Origin: DATJPD01 sp036394195 | GTDB lineage: Bacteria; Pseudomonadota; Alphaproteobacteria; CACIAM-22H2 | NCBI GenBank assembly: GCA_036394195.1 | Contig: DASWFO010000236.1 | Location: 1-57,978 of the forward strand | Length of the DNA: 57,978 nt | Direction: 5' to 3' | In this document: piece after piece, positions 16,568 through 25,124 of the stretch | Numbering within the stretch: position 1 is the first letter of the stretch | Layout of the letters: each line of letters begins with the position of its first letter | Notes under the pieces: model-generated | Told to the model about the DNA's origin: nothing | The model's database searches: none | The model's input: only the letters and a program-made list of their open reading frames with translations | Program-made: the position numbers and the translations under genes

Positions 16568-16720
16568 CCTACGCCGGGCAGGCCACGGCATCGTCGCACC
16601 GGGACCGTGCGATTTCGGGGTCCATTTGCATAGTTCCCGGCCGAAAACCCGGGTTTTCCCCGATTCCGCCAACCGCCGGTCTCAACGATGGTCAACCTTC
16701 AACCTGTCGAGGGGACCAAC

Positions 16721-17503
16721 ATGCGGTTTGGCTGTGCGCTGCAAGCGGATATTTCCACACGACAGATGGCGATGGCCGCCGACGAGAGCGTCGAGGACGT
16801 CATCGGCGTGGTCGACGACGATCCGTTGATCCTGGAGACGCTGGTCGCCAATCTCGATGAGGCCGGCCTCAAGGTCGTCTTCTTCGACAACGGACCCGCG
16901 GCTCTGAAATACGTTGCCGGCGGCGGCCGCATCTCCGCCTTCCTGCTCGATTGGGCGATGTCGGAGATGGACGGGCTGGACGTGTTGCGCCGGCTGCGGA
17001 CCAATGGGCATTCCGCGCCGGTCATTTTTCTGACCGGGTACAGTCAGCCGATGTTCGAAGAGGCGGCTCTCGCCGGCGGCGCGGTCGACTTCGTCGATAA
17101 GGCACGCAGTTTCTCGATCATCCTGCGGCGCTTGAAGCTGGTGCTCGCGGCCACCAAAGGTGGGGCGACCGCATCTTCCGCGCAACGGCAGGATGGATTG
17201 CAGGTCGACGCGGCGAGCGCCCGCGTCTACTGGCGTGGCGCTCAGGTGGATCTGACCTTAAGCGAGGTCCGGGTCGTCCAGTTGCTGTCGACGCAGCCGG
17301 GCAAGGACGTCACCTACCGTGCGATCTACGATCGCCTGCGCGGCGAAGGATTTCAGGCCGGGGCCGGCGAAGACGGCTACCGGGCGAATGTGCGGGCGAT
17401 CGTCAAACGCATACGCCACTCGTTTCGGGTCGTCGACGCGTCCTTCGACATGATCCAGAACTATCCCGGGTACGGCTACCGGTGGTCCGAGGCGCAGCCC
17501 TAG
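16721..17503 (+). CDS. Two-component response regulator with C-terminal winged-helix domain
   Basis: A 260-residue OmpR-like regulator. The receiver has the acidic triad in VVDDDP, the phospho-acceptor D77 (LLDWAMSEMDG) and K127; the C-terminal ~95 residues form a winged helix (LTLSEVRVVQLL, ANVRAIVKRIRHSF, NYPGYGYRW, the last being the classical wing hairpin). ATG 16721 has GAGGGG six bases upstream; ATG 16688 is the alternative. No kinase gene adjoins. It ends convergently with greB. Confidence 0.88.
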   Translation: MRFGCALQADISTRQMAMAADESVEDVIGVVDDDPLILETLVANLDEAGLKVVFFDNGPAALKYVAGGGRISAFLLDWAMSEMDGLDVLRRLRTNGHSAPVIFLTGYSQPMFEEAALAGGAVDFVDKARSFSIILRRLKLVLAATKGGATASSAQRQDGLQVDAASARVYWRGAQVDLTLSEVRVVQLLSTQPGKDVTYRAIYDRLRGEGFQAGAGEDGYRANVRAIVKRIRHSFRVVDASFDMIQNYPGYGYRWSEAQP

Positions 17504-17533
17504 GCGTGCGCTCCACACCCGGCGAAGAGCCGC

Positions 17534-18076
17534 TCAGTAGCGGATCGCGACGACTTCGATCTGATCCACGCCGGCCGGTGTCCGCAGGTCGACCATGTCG
17601 CCGACGCGCGACTTGAGCAGCGCCCGCGCGATCGGCGAGACCCAGCTGACGCAGCCCTGGGCGAGATCGGCCTCGTCGATGCCGACGATCCGGATCGTGC
17701 GCTCGCCGCCGGCCGCGTCGGCATAGGTGACGGTGGCGCCGAAGAAGACCTGATCGACGTTCTTCTGCCGCGCCGGATCGACGACCTCCGCCGCCTCGAC
17801 GCGCTTGGTCAGGAAACGGATGCGGCGGTCGATCTCGCGCAAGCGGCGCTTGCCATAAATGTAATCGCCGTTCTCCGACCGGTCGCCGTTGCCCGCCGCC
17901 CACGACACCACCTCGACGACCTTCGGCCGCTCGACACGGAGCAGCGTGCGCAGCTCGTCCTGAAGGCGCTGAAAGCCGGCGGGGGTGATGTAATTCTTAA
18001 CGCCGGCGGGAAGCGCGTCGCCTTCCTCCGGAGCGTCGTCTTCGACCTCGGTTTCCTTGGTAAACGCCTTGCTCAT
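17534..18076 (-). CDS. greB: Transcription elongation factor GreB
   Basis: Rescues backtracked RNA polymerase by stimulating transcript cleavage through the secondary channel. The N-terminal coiled coil is complete with acidic tip residues (NGDRSENGDYIYGKRRLREI; the NGDYIYGKRRLREIDRR run is the GreB signature), and the C-terminal FKBP-like domain follows (FFGATVTYAD, IVGIDEADLAQGCVSWVSPIARAL). At 180 residues it has an acidic ~25-residue N-terminal extension compared with E. coli GreB. A 50-base relic of its 3' end lies at 16518. Confidence 0.93.
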   Translation of the reverse strand: MSKAFTKETEVEDDAPEEGDALPAGVKNYITPAGFQRLQDELRTLLRVERPKVVEVVSWAAGNGDRSENGDYIYGKRRLREIDRRIRFLTKRVEAAEVVDPARQKNVDQVFFGATVTYADAAGGERTIRIVGIDEADLAQGCVSWVSPIARALLKSRVGDMVDLRTPAGVDQIEVVAIRY

Positions 18077-18257
18077 GGCAAAACACTAGGCCGAAGCCGG
18101 CCCGGCACCAAGGCCCTCGACCCCGTAGGTACTTTCCGGGGGCAGGCTCCGGAGTCGCACCGATTCCTTTTCGCCACCACCACCCGATAATACCGCTCAA
18201 GTTTCGGGACCAGCTGTCACTTATGACGCTGCCAGCGCAGCCTCCGGGAGATCGCCC

Positions 18258-18500
18258 ATGAAAATCATCGTTCTGGCCGCCGCCGCCAGCCTCGCTCTTG
18301 CGGCCGCCGTTCCTGCCCTTGCCGCCGATAACCCCGCCACCGGACGGCCGGCGCAGCTCACCCAGAAGCCGGACGACGCCGGCAAGGACAAGGCCAAGGG
18401 TACGGCCAAGAAAAAGGATAACACGCGCACCAATAAGAGCGGTGCCGCACGTGGCGACGCGCGCTCCGACCAGGTCCATGACATGACCAAGGCGAGATAG
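18258..18500 (+). CDS. Small exported lysine-rich protein
   Basis: Eighty residues: a clear signal peptide (MKIIVLAAAASLALAAAVPALAA) and a mature part that is hydrophilic and basic (KDKAKGTAKKKDN), likely unstructured. GGGAG lies nine bases before ATG 18258. It is followed after six bases by another small exported protein. No family recognised; longer frames on the opposite strand lack signals and are taken as shadows. Confidence 0.65.
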   Translation: MKIIVLAAAASLALAAAVPALAADNPATGRPAQLTQKPDDAGKDKAKGTAKKKDNTRTNKSGAARGDARSDQVHDMTKAR

Positions 18501-18506
18501 CCGACG

Positions 18507-18797
18507 ATGAAAACCTTCGTTGTAGCGCTGGCCACCGGCGTCGGACTCGCGGCGGCCCTGCCGCTTGCGACCGCGTTGACGACCGCCATCGCCGACGACT
18601 GGATTGCCACCGCACCGCCGATACCGCTCGTCCCAAAGGTCGAGAAAGCGAACAAGCCCAGGCACGCTGCCCATAAGAACGGCGCCGGCGACAACACCGT
18701 CGCGGCCGCTCAGCCGGGCCCAATCCAAGCACAAGTCCTGGGCAGCATCGAGACGGCGCCAGCGCTGCAGCCGATCAGCAGCCAACCGGCCCGCTGA
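18507..18797 (+). CDS. Small exported protein, tandem to the previous gene
   Basis: Ninety-six residues with an N-terminal hydrophobic signal (MKTFVVALATGVGLAAALPL) followed by a Pro/Ala/Lys-rich, low-complexity mature part. The ribosome site is weak, so translation may be coupled to the gene ending at 18500. Function unknown. Confidence 0.55.
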   Translation: MKTFVVALATGVGLAAALPLATALTTAIADDWIATAPPIPLVPKVEKANKPRHAAHKNGAGDNTVAAAQPGPIQAQVLGSIETAPALQPISSQPAR

Positions 18798-18877
18798 CCT
18801 TTCGGTTGGCGGCGACGCCCGGCGAACGCCGTCCGCCCCGCTGACGTCCGGCGCTCAGCCCGGATCGTGCGCCGTTT

Positions 18878-19732
18878 TCACGCTTTCGGGAAGCGCGGCT
18901 CCTGCTCGCGATAGGCGCGGATGATCTCCGAGCCCGTGGTCAGCCACACGTTCTGGCGCGATGCGATATGCGACAGCGCCCGGTCGAGATAGCGGATGCG
19001 GTGCGGCACGCCGATCAGGAACGGATGCAGTGCGATGCACATCACTCGCGCATTCTTCTCGCCCTCCTCGTACAGCACGTCGAAGGTGTCGATGATGCGG
19101 CGCTCGAACTCGTCGATCCCGATGCTCGGCATGTTGAACAGCGGCATGTCGTTGAGCTCGATCGAATACGGGATCGAGAAGAGGCCGTTGTTCATGCGGT
19201 ACGGCAGGTCGTCGTTCACCCAGTCGCAGACATATTCGACCCCGGCGTCGCACAGCAGGTCCAGCGTGTTCCAGGTCTCGGTCAGGCCGGGTCCGAGCCA
19301 GCCCCGCATCTTCTGGCCGTGCTCCTCGATCACCGTCCTGGTCTGGCCGATGACCGCAGCCTCATCGGCCTTGGTGAGCCCGGTGAGCATCGTCGAGTTG
19401 GTGAGCCCGTGGCCCATCAGCTCCCAGTCGAGCTTGCCGACGGCCTCCATGATCCGTGGATAATAGCGGGCGACTTCGGCGTTCAGAGCCACGGTGCCCC
19501 GCACGCCGTGCTTGCTCATCACCTCCATCAGGCGCCACAGCCCGACGCGGTTGCCGTAGTCGCGCCGCGAATAGTTGCGCACGTCGGGCGCCGGATTGGA
19601 CAGCTCGAGATGAAAATGCTCGATATTCGGGACGACCCAGACGGCGACCCGGGCTCCGTTGGGCCAAGTGATCCGGGGCCGATCGACGATCGCCTGGTAC
19701 GGATAGAGCGAGAACGGGTCGAAGTCCTTCAC
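18878..19732 (-). CDS. Polysaccharide deacetylase (NodB/PuuE-like) family protein
   Basis: A 284-residue carbohydrate-esterase-4-type fold related to allantoinase PuuE and peptidoglycan deacetylases. Visible: VWVVPNIEHFHLE near the start, the metal-site loop ELMGHGLTNSTML, and IALHPFLIGVPHR near the end, a late His-containing motif. The classical TFDDG is replaced, as in the PuuE branch, so the substrate may be a small amide, not a glycan. There is no signal peptide. GTG 19732 is preceded by GAGGGAGGCTGCC and is preferred to ATG 19750. Confidence 0.82.
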   Translation of the reverse strand: MKDFDPFSLYPYQAIVDRPRITWPNGARVAVWVVPNIEHFHLELSNPAPDVRNYSRRDYGNRVGLWRLMEVMSKHGVRGTVALNAEVARYYPRIMEAVGKLDWELMGHGLTNSTMLTGLTKADEAAVIGQTRTVIEEHGQKMRGWLGPGLTETWNTLDLLCDAGVEYVCDWVNDDLPYRMNNGLFSIPYSIELNDMPLFNMPSIGIDEFERRIIDTFDVLYEEGEKNARVMCIALHPFLIGVPHRIRYLDRALSHIASRQNVWLTTGSEIIRAYREQEPRFPKA

Positions 19733-19818
19733 GGCAGCCTCCCTCGGCACATCGAGGGAGCCTATCCGGCCGAATGCCGGGCTGCAATCGGGGCCGGCAC
19801 AGACGACGACGGCCCGGG

Positions 19819-21411
19819 CTAGCCCTGCGGCGTGGTCTTGAGCGGCACTTCCTTGAGCAGCAGGCAGAGGATGAAGCTCAGGAGCGCGATCGCGCCGCCG
19901 ACACGGAAGACATCCTGGAATGATGCCGTCATCGCGGCGGCGACCGCGCCGTGCAGCGCCGGCGGCGCCAGGCCGAGCGCGGCGGAGCCGGCGCGCAGCA
20001 GCTGCAGGCCGGGCTCCTCACCCAAGCCCCCCTGCCCGGCCATCGACGCCAGCAGCCCATTCAGCCGCGCGATCACCACGGCGCTGAACAAGGCGACGCC
20101 GAACGCCCCGCCCATCGACCGGAAGAACGAGATCGCCGCCGTGGCACTCCCCATGTCGCGGAACTCGACCTCGTTCTGAATCGCCACCATCATCACCGGG
20201 CCGACGAGCCCCATGCCGACGCCGCAGATCGCGATTACCACCGTCGTCGCTTCGATCGAGGTCGCCACCGCCGTCGTCGACAGGAGGAGGAAACTCACGC
20301 ACGCGACCGCGACGCCCACCACCGGGTAGATCTTGTAGCGTCCGGTCCGCGCCACGCGGCGGCCGGTCATGATGGCCGACAGAGAGATGGCGCAGGTGAG
20401 AGGGATCAGCACCAGCCCCGAATCCGCCGCGGCAAGCCCGTAGACCATCTGCAGGAACAGCGGGATCAACACGATCGCGCCGAACATCAGCAGCGAGGTG
20501 AGGAAATTGATGCCGTTCGCCACGACGAAGGTCCGGTTGGCGAACAGCCGCGGCGGCAGAATGGGCTCGCTCGCGAACCACTCCTGCGCCATGGCGAGCG
20601 CCAAAAAGCCGAGCGCCGCCACCGAGAGGATCGCGATCAGCGGCGACGTCCATGGCACTTCGTTGCCGCCCATGGTGGTGACGAGGAGAATGCAACACAC
20701 CGCCGCGACGATCAGGATGGCGCCCACATAGTCGATCCGGTGGCGGACGCGGCGAATGGCCAGCCGCGCCAGCGTCCGCTGCGCGATGTAGAGCGCCGCC
20801 AGGCCGATCGGCAGGTTGATCCAGAACACCCAGCGCCAGGACAGGTGATCGGCAAATACGCCGCCGACCACCGGACCGACCACCGACGCGACCGTGAACG
20901 ATGCCGCGATATAGGCCTGGTAGCGGCCACGCTCGCGCGGCGAGATCACGTCGGCGATCACCGCATGGCCCATCGAGATCAGGCCGCCGCCGCCCAGCCC
21001 CTGCAGCGCGCGGAATAAGATCAGCTCTCCCATCGTCGTGGCCACGGCGCACAGGATCGAGGTCACGAGGAAGATCGCGATCGCGACCTGGAGCATGATC
21101 CGCCGTCCATAGAGATCGGAGAGCTTGCCGTAGATCGGCGTCGTCGCGGTGGACGTCAGGAGATAGGCCGACACCACCCACGAGAGATGCTCGACCCCGT
21201 GCAGATCGGACGACATCCGCGGCAACGCCGTGGCGACGATGGTCTGGTCGAGGGCGGCCAGGAAGAATCCCAGCATCAGCCCGACCAGGATCGTGATCGT
21301 CTCGCGATGGGTGAAGCGCGGCGGCTCCGCCACCCGCACCTCGGGGCGCGGGAGGGCGGCGTCCAGGGCCGGCAGCGGCGTGGATTCGGGCGGCGACATC
21401 GCGGGGGGCAA
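19819..21411 (-). CDS. DHA2-family (EmrB/QacA) MFS drug efflux transporter
   Basis: A 530-residue protein with about fourteen membrane segments. The DHA2 signature appears in the first helix pair (LDQTIVATALPRMSSDL) and motif A in the following loop (GKLSDLYGRRIML). An N-terminal ~35-residue Pro-rich cytoplasmic extension precedes the first helix. No EmrA-type membrane-fusion partner or regulator is adjacent. Substrate unknown; expected to export hydrophobic toxicants using the proton gradient. Confidence 0.9.
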   Translation of the reverse strand: MPPAMSPPESTPLPALDAALPRPEVRVAEPPRFTHRETITILVGLMLGFFLAALDQTIVATALPRMSSDLHGVEHLSWVVSAYLLTSTATTPIYGKLSDLYGRRIMLQVAIAIFLVTSILCAVATTMGELILFRALQGLGGGGLISMGHAVIADVISPRERGRYQAYIAASFTVASVVGPVVGGVFADHLSWRWVFWINLPIGLAALYIAQRTLARLAIRRVRHRIDYVGAILIVAAVCCILLVTTMGGNEVPWTSPLIAILSVAALGFLALAMAQEWFASEPILPPRLFANRTFVVANGINFLTSLLMFGAIVLIPLFLQMVYGLAAADSGLVLIPLTCAISLSAIMTGRRVARTGRYKIYPVVGVAVACVSFLLLSTTAVATSIEATTVVIAICGVGMGLVGPVMMVAIQNEVEFRDMGSATAAISFFRSMGGAFGVALFSAVVIARLNGLLASMAGQGGLGEEPGLQLLRAGSAALGLAPPALHGAVAAAMTASFQDVFRVGGAIALLSFILCLLLKEVPLKTTPQG

Positions 21412-21500
21412 TCTACAGCGCGAGGCGGCGGGTTTGGAGGGCGGCTGTCACATGCCAGGGTTGCGCGGCCGGGTCATTTTCCGGCGTTGACAGCGACGCC

Positions 21501-21525
21501 GGAACGGGCCGCCGCCTCCGGCGTT
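21501..21525 (+). promoter_or_regulatory. EcfG-type promoter match without a clear target
   Basis: GGAAC (21501-21505), 16 bases, CGTT (21522-21525) on the plus strand: a perfect consensus match. It faces the 3' end of the histidine kinase gene on the other strand, so a transcript would be antisense to it or would express the small ORF at 21535. A GC stem within it (CGCCGGA/TCCGGCG) could also act as a weak hairpin. Function uncertain. Confidence 0.4.
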
Positions 21526-21534
21526 TTCAGGACA

Positions 21535-21753
21535 ATGGCGGTTGCGAAGTCGAAGCGGCACGTCCTCCGGCTGGCCCGGGCCCTGGTCCGTACCCTGCCG
21601 CCGCCGCCGGGGCCGGAGCGCCGCGGCCGCGTCGTCGCCCGCCGGATCAGGCGCCGGCCGCGCGCCGCGATGTCGGCGCCGCCGCGCCGCGAATCACGCG
21701 CTCGGACGGGAACTGGACCCGGACGGTCGTCCCGACATTCGGCTGGCTGGTGA
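21535..21753 (+). CDS. Possible 72-residue basic ORF behind a stress promoter
   Basis: ATG 21535 lies ten bases after a perfect EcfG-like promoter and would be translated from an almost leaderless transcript. The product is extremely Arg-rich after residue 25 and the last 107 bases overlap, antisense, the kinase gene at 21647. Composition is what one expects from a shadow frame, so this is reported with low confidence only because of the promoter. Confidence 0.2.
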   Translation: MAVAKSKRHVLRLARALVRTLPPPPGPERRGRVVARRIRRRPRAAMSAPPRRESRARTGTGPGRSSRHSAGW

Positions 21754-24202
21754 TCGTCATGCGGCCGCCGTGCAGGTCGACGAGCGCCTTCGCAATCGAA
21801 AGGCCGAGTCCGGCACCTCCGTACTGGGCCGTGGCGACGGCCGCGACCTTCACGAACGGCTGCAGGATGCGCTCGACGTCCTGCGCTGCGATGCCGATGC
21901 CGTCGTCGCTCACCGCGATCCAGCAGCCCCCGTCCGCGTCGAGACCGGCGGAAACGTCGACCAGCCCGCCGCGGCGGCCGAACTTGATCGCGTTCGAGAG
22001 GAAATTCAGCAGCACCTGCTTGAGCTTGGTCTCGTCGCCTTCGATCTGCGGCAGGTTGCGGGTGAGCGCAGTGGTCAGCCGCAACCCGGCCTCGCTCGCC
22101 TGCAGCCGGACCATGTCCACGCATTGCTCGATCACGGCACGCAGGTCGACCGCCGTGCGGCGCAGCTCCATGCGGCGGGCTTCGATCTGCGACACGTCGA
22201 GAACGTCACTGATCAAGCCGAGCAGGTGCGTGCCGCTGTTCTGGATGTCGCGGGCGTAGTCGCGATAGTTGCGCGACCCGATCGGCCCGAACAGCTCCAT
22301 CGCGATCATCTGCGAAAACCCGATGATGGCGTTGAGCGGCGTCCGCAGCTCGTGGCTCATGCGGGCCAGGAACTCGGATTTGGCGGTGTTCGCCGCCTGT
22401 GCCTCGATATTGGCGCGGCGCAGGCGATCCTCGGCGAGGCGCTGCGCCGTGACATCCGACAGCGATCCGGCGATGCGGACGGGCCGACCGGACGGGTCGC
22501 GCACCGCAAGGCCGCGTACCAGCATCCACAGGGTCGGCTCCGACGGTGCTGTGCGAAGCCGAAACTGGGCGCGGAAGCGCGGCCGCTCACCCGCGAGATG
22601 GCGGTCCAGTCGCTCGCGGACCCGCGCCATGTCGTCGGGATGGATCCGCTCGAACCAGACGTCCGGCGAGTCGGCCGCGAGGCTGCCCGGCACTCCCATC
22701 ATGCCGAGCCAGCGCTGCGAGTAGTAAGCCCGGCCGGTGACGAGGTTCCAATCCCAGAGCCCGTCATTGGCGCCGCGGGCGGCCAGCGCGTAGCGCTCCT
22801 CGCTTTCGCGCAACGCCCGTTCGGCGGTGCGACGGCGATGCTCCTCGCGCGCCATTCGCGTCGCGGTCACGGCGGCGAAGTTGATGCCGATCATGCTGAC
22901 CGGGCCGACGACATGGAGCCAGACGCCCCAGCCGATGAACGCCACGTAAGCCATCGCCATGGCACCGACGGTCGCGGCCGCGGCAACGCCAGTCGCCCGC
23001 ACGCCGGACATCGCGGCACAGGACGTTCCGACAAGCAGGCCGGCGAAGAGAAGGATCACGATATCGACCAGCTTCGTCGTGTCGTCCCGCCGCAGCGCGT
23101 CGCCGCGCAGGATCATGTCAGCGATCGAGGCATAGCGCTCGACGCGCGGCAGCGCCGAGCTGAACGGCGTCACGATCGTGTCGGCGAGGCCGAGCGCCGA
23201 GGCGCCGACGAGCACGATACGGTCGCGAAAAATCTGTGGCGGCACCCGCCCCGCCACAACGTCGGCCAGGCTGACGCGGGGAAAGGTTCCCTCCGGGCCG
23301 CGGTAATTCACCAGCAGGTGCATAGACTCGTCGGTTGGAATGAACCGATCGCCGAAGCGAAGGCCGCGACCGGTTTCGACCATGACCTCACCCGGTGCGA
23401 GCCCCCACCAACGCTGGACCACCGCAAGCGGGAGGGTCGGGAAATAGTCGTCGCCGTAGCGCAGCACGGCGGGGTCGAAGCGAAGCGAGCCGTCGGTGTC
23501 GTAGATCACGTTGACCGACGCCAGGCCGGCGGCGGCCTCCGCCACTTCGGGGATCGGCATCAGCACGCCGCTCACCACCGGCATCACCGGCGTCGCGGCA
23601 CCGGGGACCGCACGGACGATCCGGTAGGCGCTGCGCTGCAACGTCGGCGGCACCGAAGCGTTGGCCAGGATGACATCGGCGGCGCCGGCCGGTGCGCCGA
23701 ACAGAAAGGCATAGGCCGCGATCACGTTGCCGGAGGCGTGGATCGCCTCGGCGAACGCATGATCGGGCGCCGCGACGTCCAACTGCCGCTGGATCTCGGC
23801 CCGCACGGCTTTATGCGCCCCGTCGTCGAGCGCCGTCACAGCTTTCTCGAGGGTGGTGTGCAGACTGGGCGGCAGCGACGCCTGGCTTTCGCTGAACAGA
23901 AGATCGAGTGCCACGACCCGGGCCCCGGCTTCATGCAGGCGATTGACGATGTCGGCGAACAGCGCGCGACTGAACGGCGGCCGGCCGAGCCTGGCGATGC
24001 TCGGCTCATCCAGCATCACGAGCACGATCTCCGGACCCGGGCGCCGCGGCCCGCGGAGCTGGAACCGCATGTCCAGCGTGTGCAACTCGGCATTGCGGAG
24101 CGCCGGCAATTCCGCGAAGAAGCCGAACGCACAGGCGGCGAACAACGTCGCCGCCAGGCAGGCAAGCGCCTCGGGCCGCCTATCCCGCCAGATCCGGATC
24201 AC
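21647..24202 (-). CDS. CHASE2-PAS sensor histidine kinase
   Basis: An 851-residue membrane kinase. After an N-terminal membrane segment comes a CHASE2 extracytoplasmic sensor (~residues 40-340; VLVMLDEPSIARLG, VVALDLLFSE), then three membrane helices, a PAS/PAC domain (GLWDWNLVTGRAYYSQRW), the dimerisation domain with phospho-acceptor H617 (ARMSHELRTPLNAIIGF) and the ATP-binding domain (NFLSNAIKFG, VSDDGIGIAAQD, GGAGLGLSIAKAL). No receiver is fused. The FecR gene lies 17 bases upstream on the same strand; FecR + CHASE2 is a recurring pair, suggesting the two sense together across the inner membrane. Confidence 0.92.
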   Translation of the reverse strand: MIRIWRDRRPEALACLAATLFAACAFGFFAELPALRNAELHTLDMRFQLRGPRRPGPEIVLVMLDEPSIARLGRPPFSRALFADIVNRLHEAGARVVALDLLFSESQASLPPSLHTTLEKAVTALDDGAHKAVRAEIQRQLDVAAPDHAFAEAIHASGNVIAAYAFLFGAPAGAADVILANASVPPTLQRSAYRIVRAVPGAATPVMPVVSGVLMPIPEVAEAAAGLASVNVIYDTDGSLRFDPAVLRYGDDYFPTLPLAVVQRWWGLAPGEVMVETGRGLRFGDRFIPTDESMHLLVNYRGPEGTFPRVSLADVVAGRVPPQIFRDRIVLVGASALGLADTIVTPFSSALPRVERYASIADMILRGDALRRDDTTKLVDIVILLFAGLLVGTSCAAMSGVRATGVAAAATVGAMAMAYVAFIGWGVWLHVVGPVSMIGINFAAVTATRMAREEHRRRTAERALRESEERYALAARGANDGLWDWNLVTGRAYYSQRWLGMMGVPGSLAADSPDVWFERIHPDDMARVRERLDRHLAGERPRFRAQFRLRTAPSEPTLWMLVRGLAVRDPSGRPVRIAGSLSDVTAQRLAEDRLRRANIEAQAANTAKSEFLARMSHELRTPLNAIIGFSQMIAMELFGPIGSRNYRDYARDIQNSGTHLLGLISDVLDVSQIEARRMELRRTAVDLRAVIEQCVDMVRLQASEAGLRLTTALTRNLPQIEGDETKLKQVLLNFLSNAIKFGRRGGLVDVSAGLDADGGCWIAVSDDGIGIAAQDVERILQPFVKVAAVATAQYGGAGLGLSIAKALVDLHGGRMTITSQPNVGTTVRVQFPSERVIRGAAAPTSRRAAGA

Positions 24203-24219
24203 GGCCCAGGACGCTTATC

Positions 24220-24888
24220 TCAGGGCATGGAGGCGCGTTGCCGCATGTCACCCGCGCGCGCCTGCGCCCACACCTCCGGCGGGATCGGGGCCTTGTCCTT
24301 AGCGACGGTGGTGCCGTGCCCGGGCTCGAGCAGGACGCGGCCGAGGCCGGCGCCGCGGCTGGTCACCGCGACCGAGCCCTCGCCGACGAACACCTCGGTC
24401 TCACCCTTGGCGTTGTATTCGAGCATCCAAGTCGTGGAGCGCACCGCCGCAACGGCCGTCGGGGTCCGAATCTCGAAGGTCGAGGCCGGCGCCATCTTGG
24501 TGACAACAGCGCGCGCAACACCGCGCACGAGATCGAGGAAGCCGTGGCGATCATCCCCCTCGACGCGATAGCGGCCGATCTTGATCTCGCTGTTCTCGCC
24601 CAAGGTGACCACCGAGCCGTCGACGAACTTGAGCTGCGCGCGCGCACTCGCACCGGTCTTGACGATGTCGCCGACCACCAACGGGGAATCGACCGTCAGT
24701 TTTTTCGCCGGTGCCTTGCCTTTGACCACCGACACGTCGCCGACCAGGGCGGTCAGCGTGGCGCCGCTTTTTGCGGCGTTGTCTTCCGCCTGCGCAGGAG
24801 AAGCCACGAGCGCGATGCAGGCCGCGACGGCAAACACGCCGCCGGCAACCTGCCGGCGCAGGGCGATCCATGATCGAGGCCTCATCAT
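24220..24888 (-). CDS. FecR-domain periplasmic protein, partner of the CHASE2 kinase
   Basis: A 222-residue exported protein: signal peptide to ~residue 34 (SPAQAED), then a FecR domain (PF04773) with LTALVGDVSVVKG, VVGDIVKTGASARAQLKFVDGS, and the RTPTAVAAVRSTTW core that defines the fold. FecR proteins act as periplasmic regulators. Lying directly ahead of the kinase gene, it is probably the signal-binding partner. The 180 bases upstream hold its promoter and that of the divergent hydroxylase. Confidence 0.88.
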   Translation of the reverse strand: MMRPRSWIALRRQVAGGVFAVAACIALVASPAQAEDNAAKSGATLTALVGDVSVVKGKAPAKKLTVDSPLVVGDIVKTGASARAQLKFVDGSVVTLGENSEIKIGRYRVEGDDRHGFLDLVRGVARAVVTKMAPASTFEIRTPTAVAAVRSTTWMLEYNAKGETEVFVGEGSVAVTSRGAGLGRVLLEPGHGTTVAKDKAPIPPEVWAQARAGDMRQRASMP

Positions 24889-25089
24889 CCTTCTCCTTCT
24901 CCGGATTTATCGCAGTGGTCCGCTGGCGACGGTTGTAGAAGTTGCGTTTTAAGAAACCGCTAAAAGGCGCTGCAACCGGCGCTTACAACCGCCTCGGAGG
25001 ACGTTGAAACATCTACGTATTCGGCCCCTGGCCGTAAGCGGATGTCAGCGCTCGTCACAATCGCAGAAAATTGTGCGCCCCCGGCCTCG

Positions 25090-25115
25090 GGAACCGGCAC
25101 GAGCGACCCCACGTT
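25090..25115 (+). promoter_or_regulatory. EcfG-type general stress promoter (perfect match)
   Basis: GGAAC (25090-25094), 17 bases, CGTT (25112-25115). The expected transcript start falls at about 25122, right at the GTG at 25125, so the hydroxylase gene would be leaderless or begin further inside. The match lies inside the longer reading of that gene from 25071 and argues against that start. Confidence 0.6.
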
Positions 25116-25124
25116 CTCCTTACC

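Noticed and set aside
21542..24571. Very long open frame (1009 codons) on the plus strand
   Set aside because: It is the antisense shadow of the CHASE2 kinase and FecR genes; Arg/His-rich composition and no domain.
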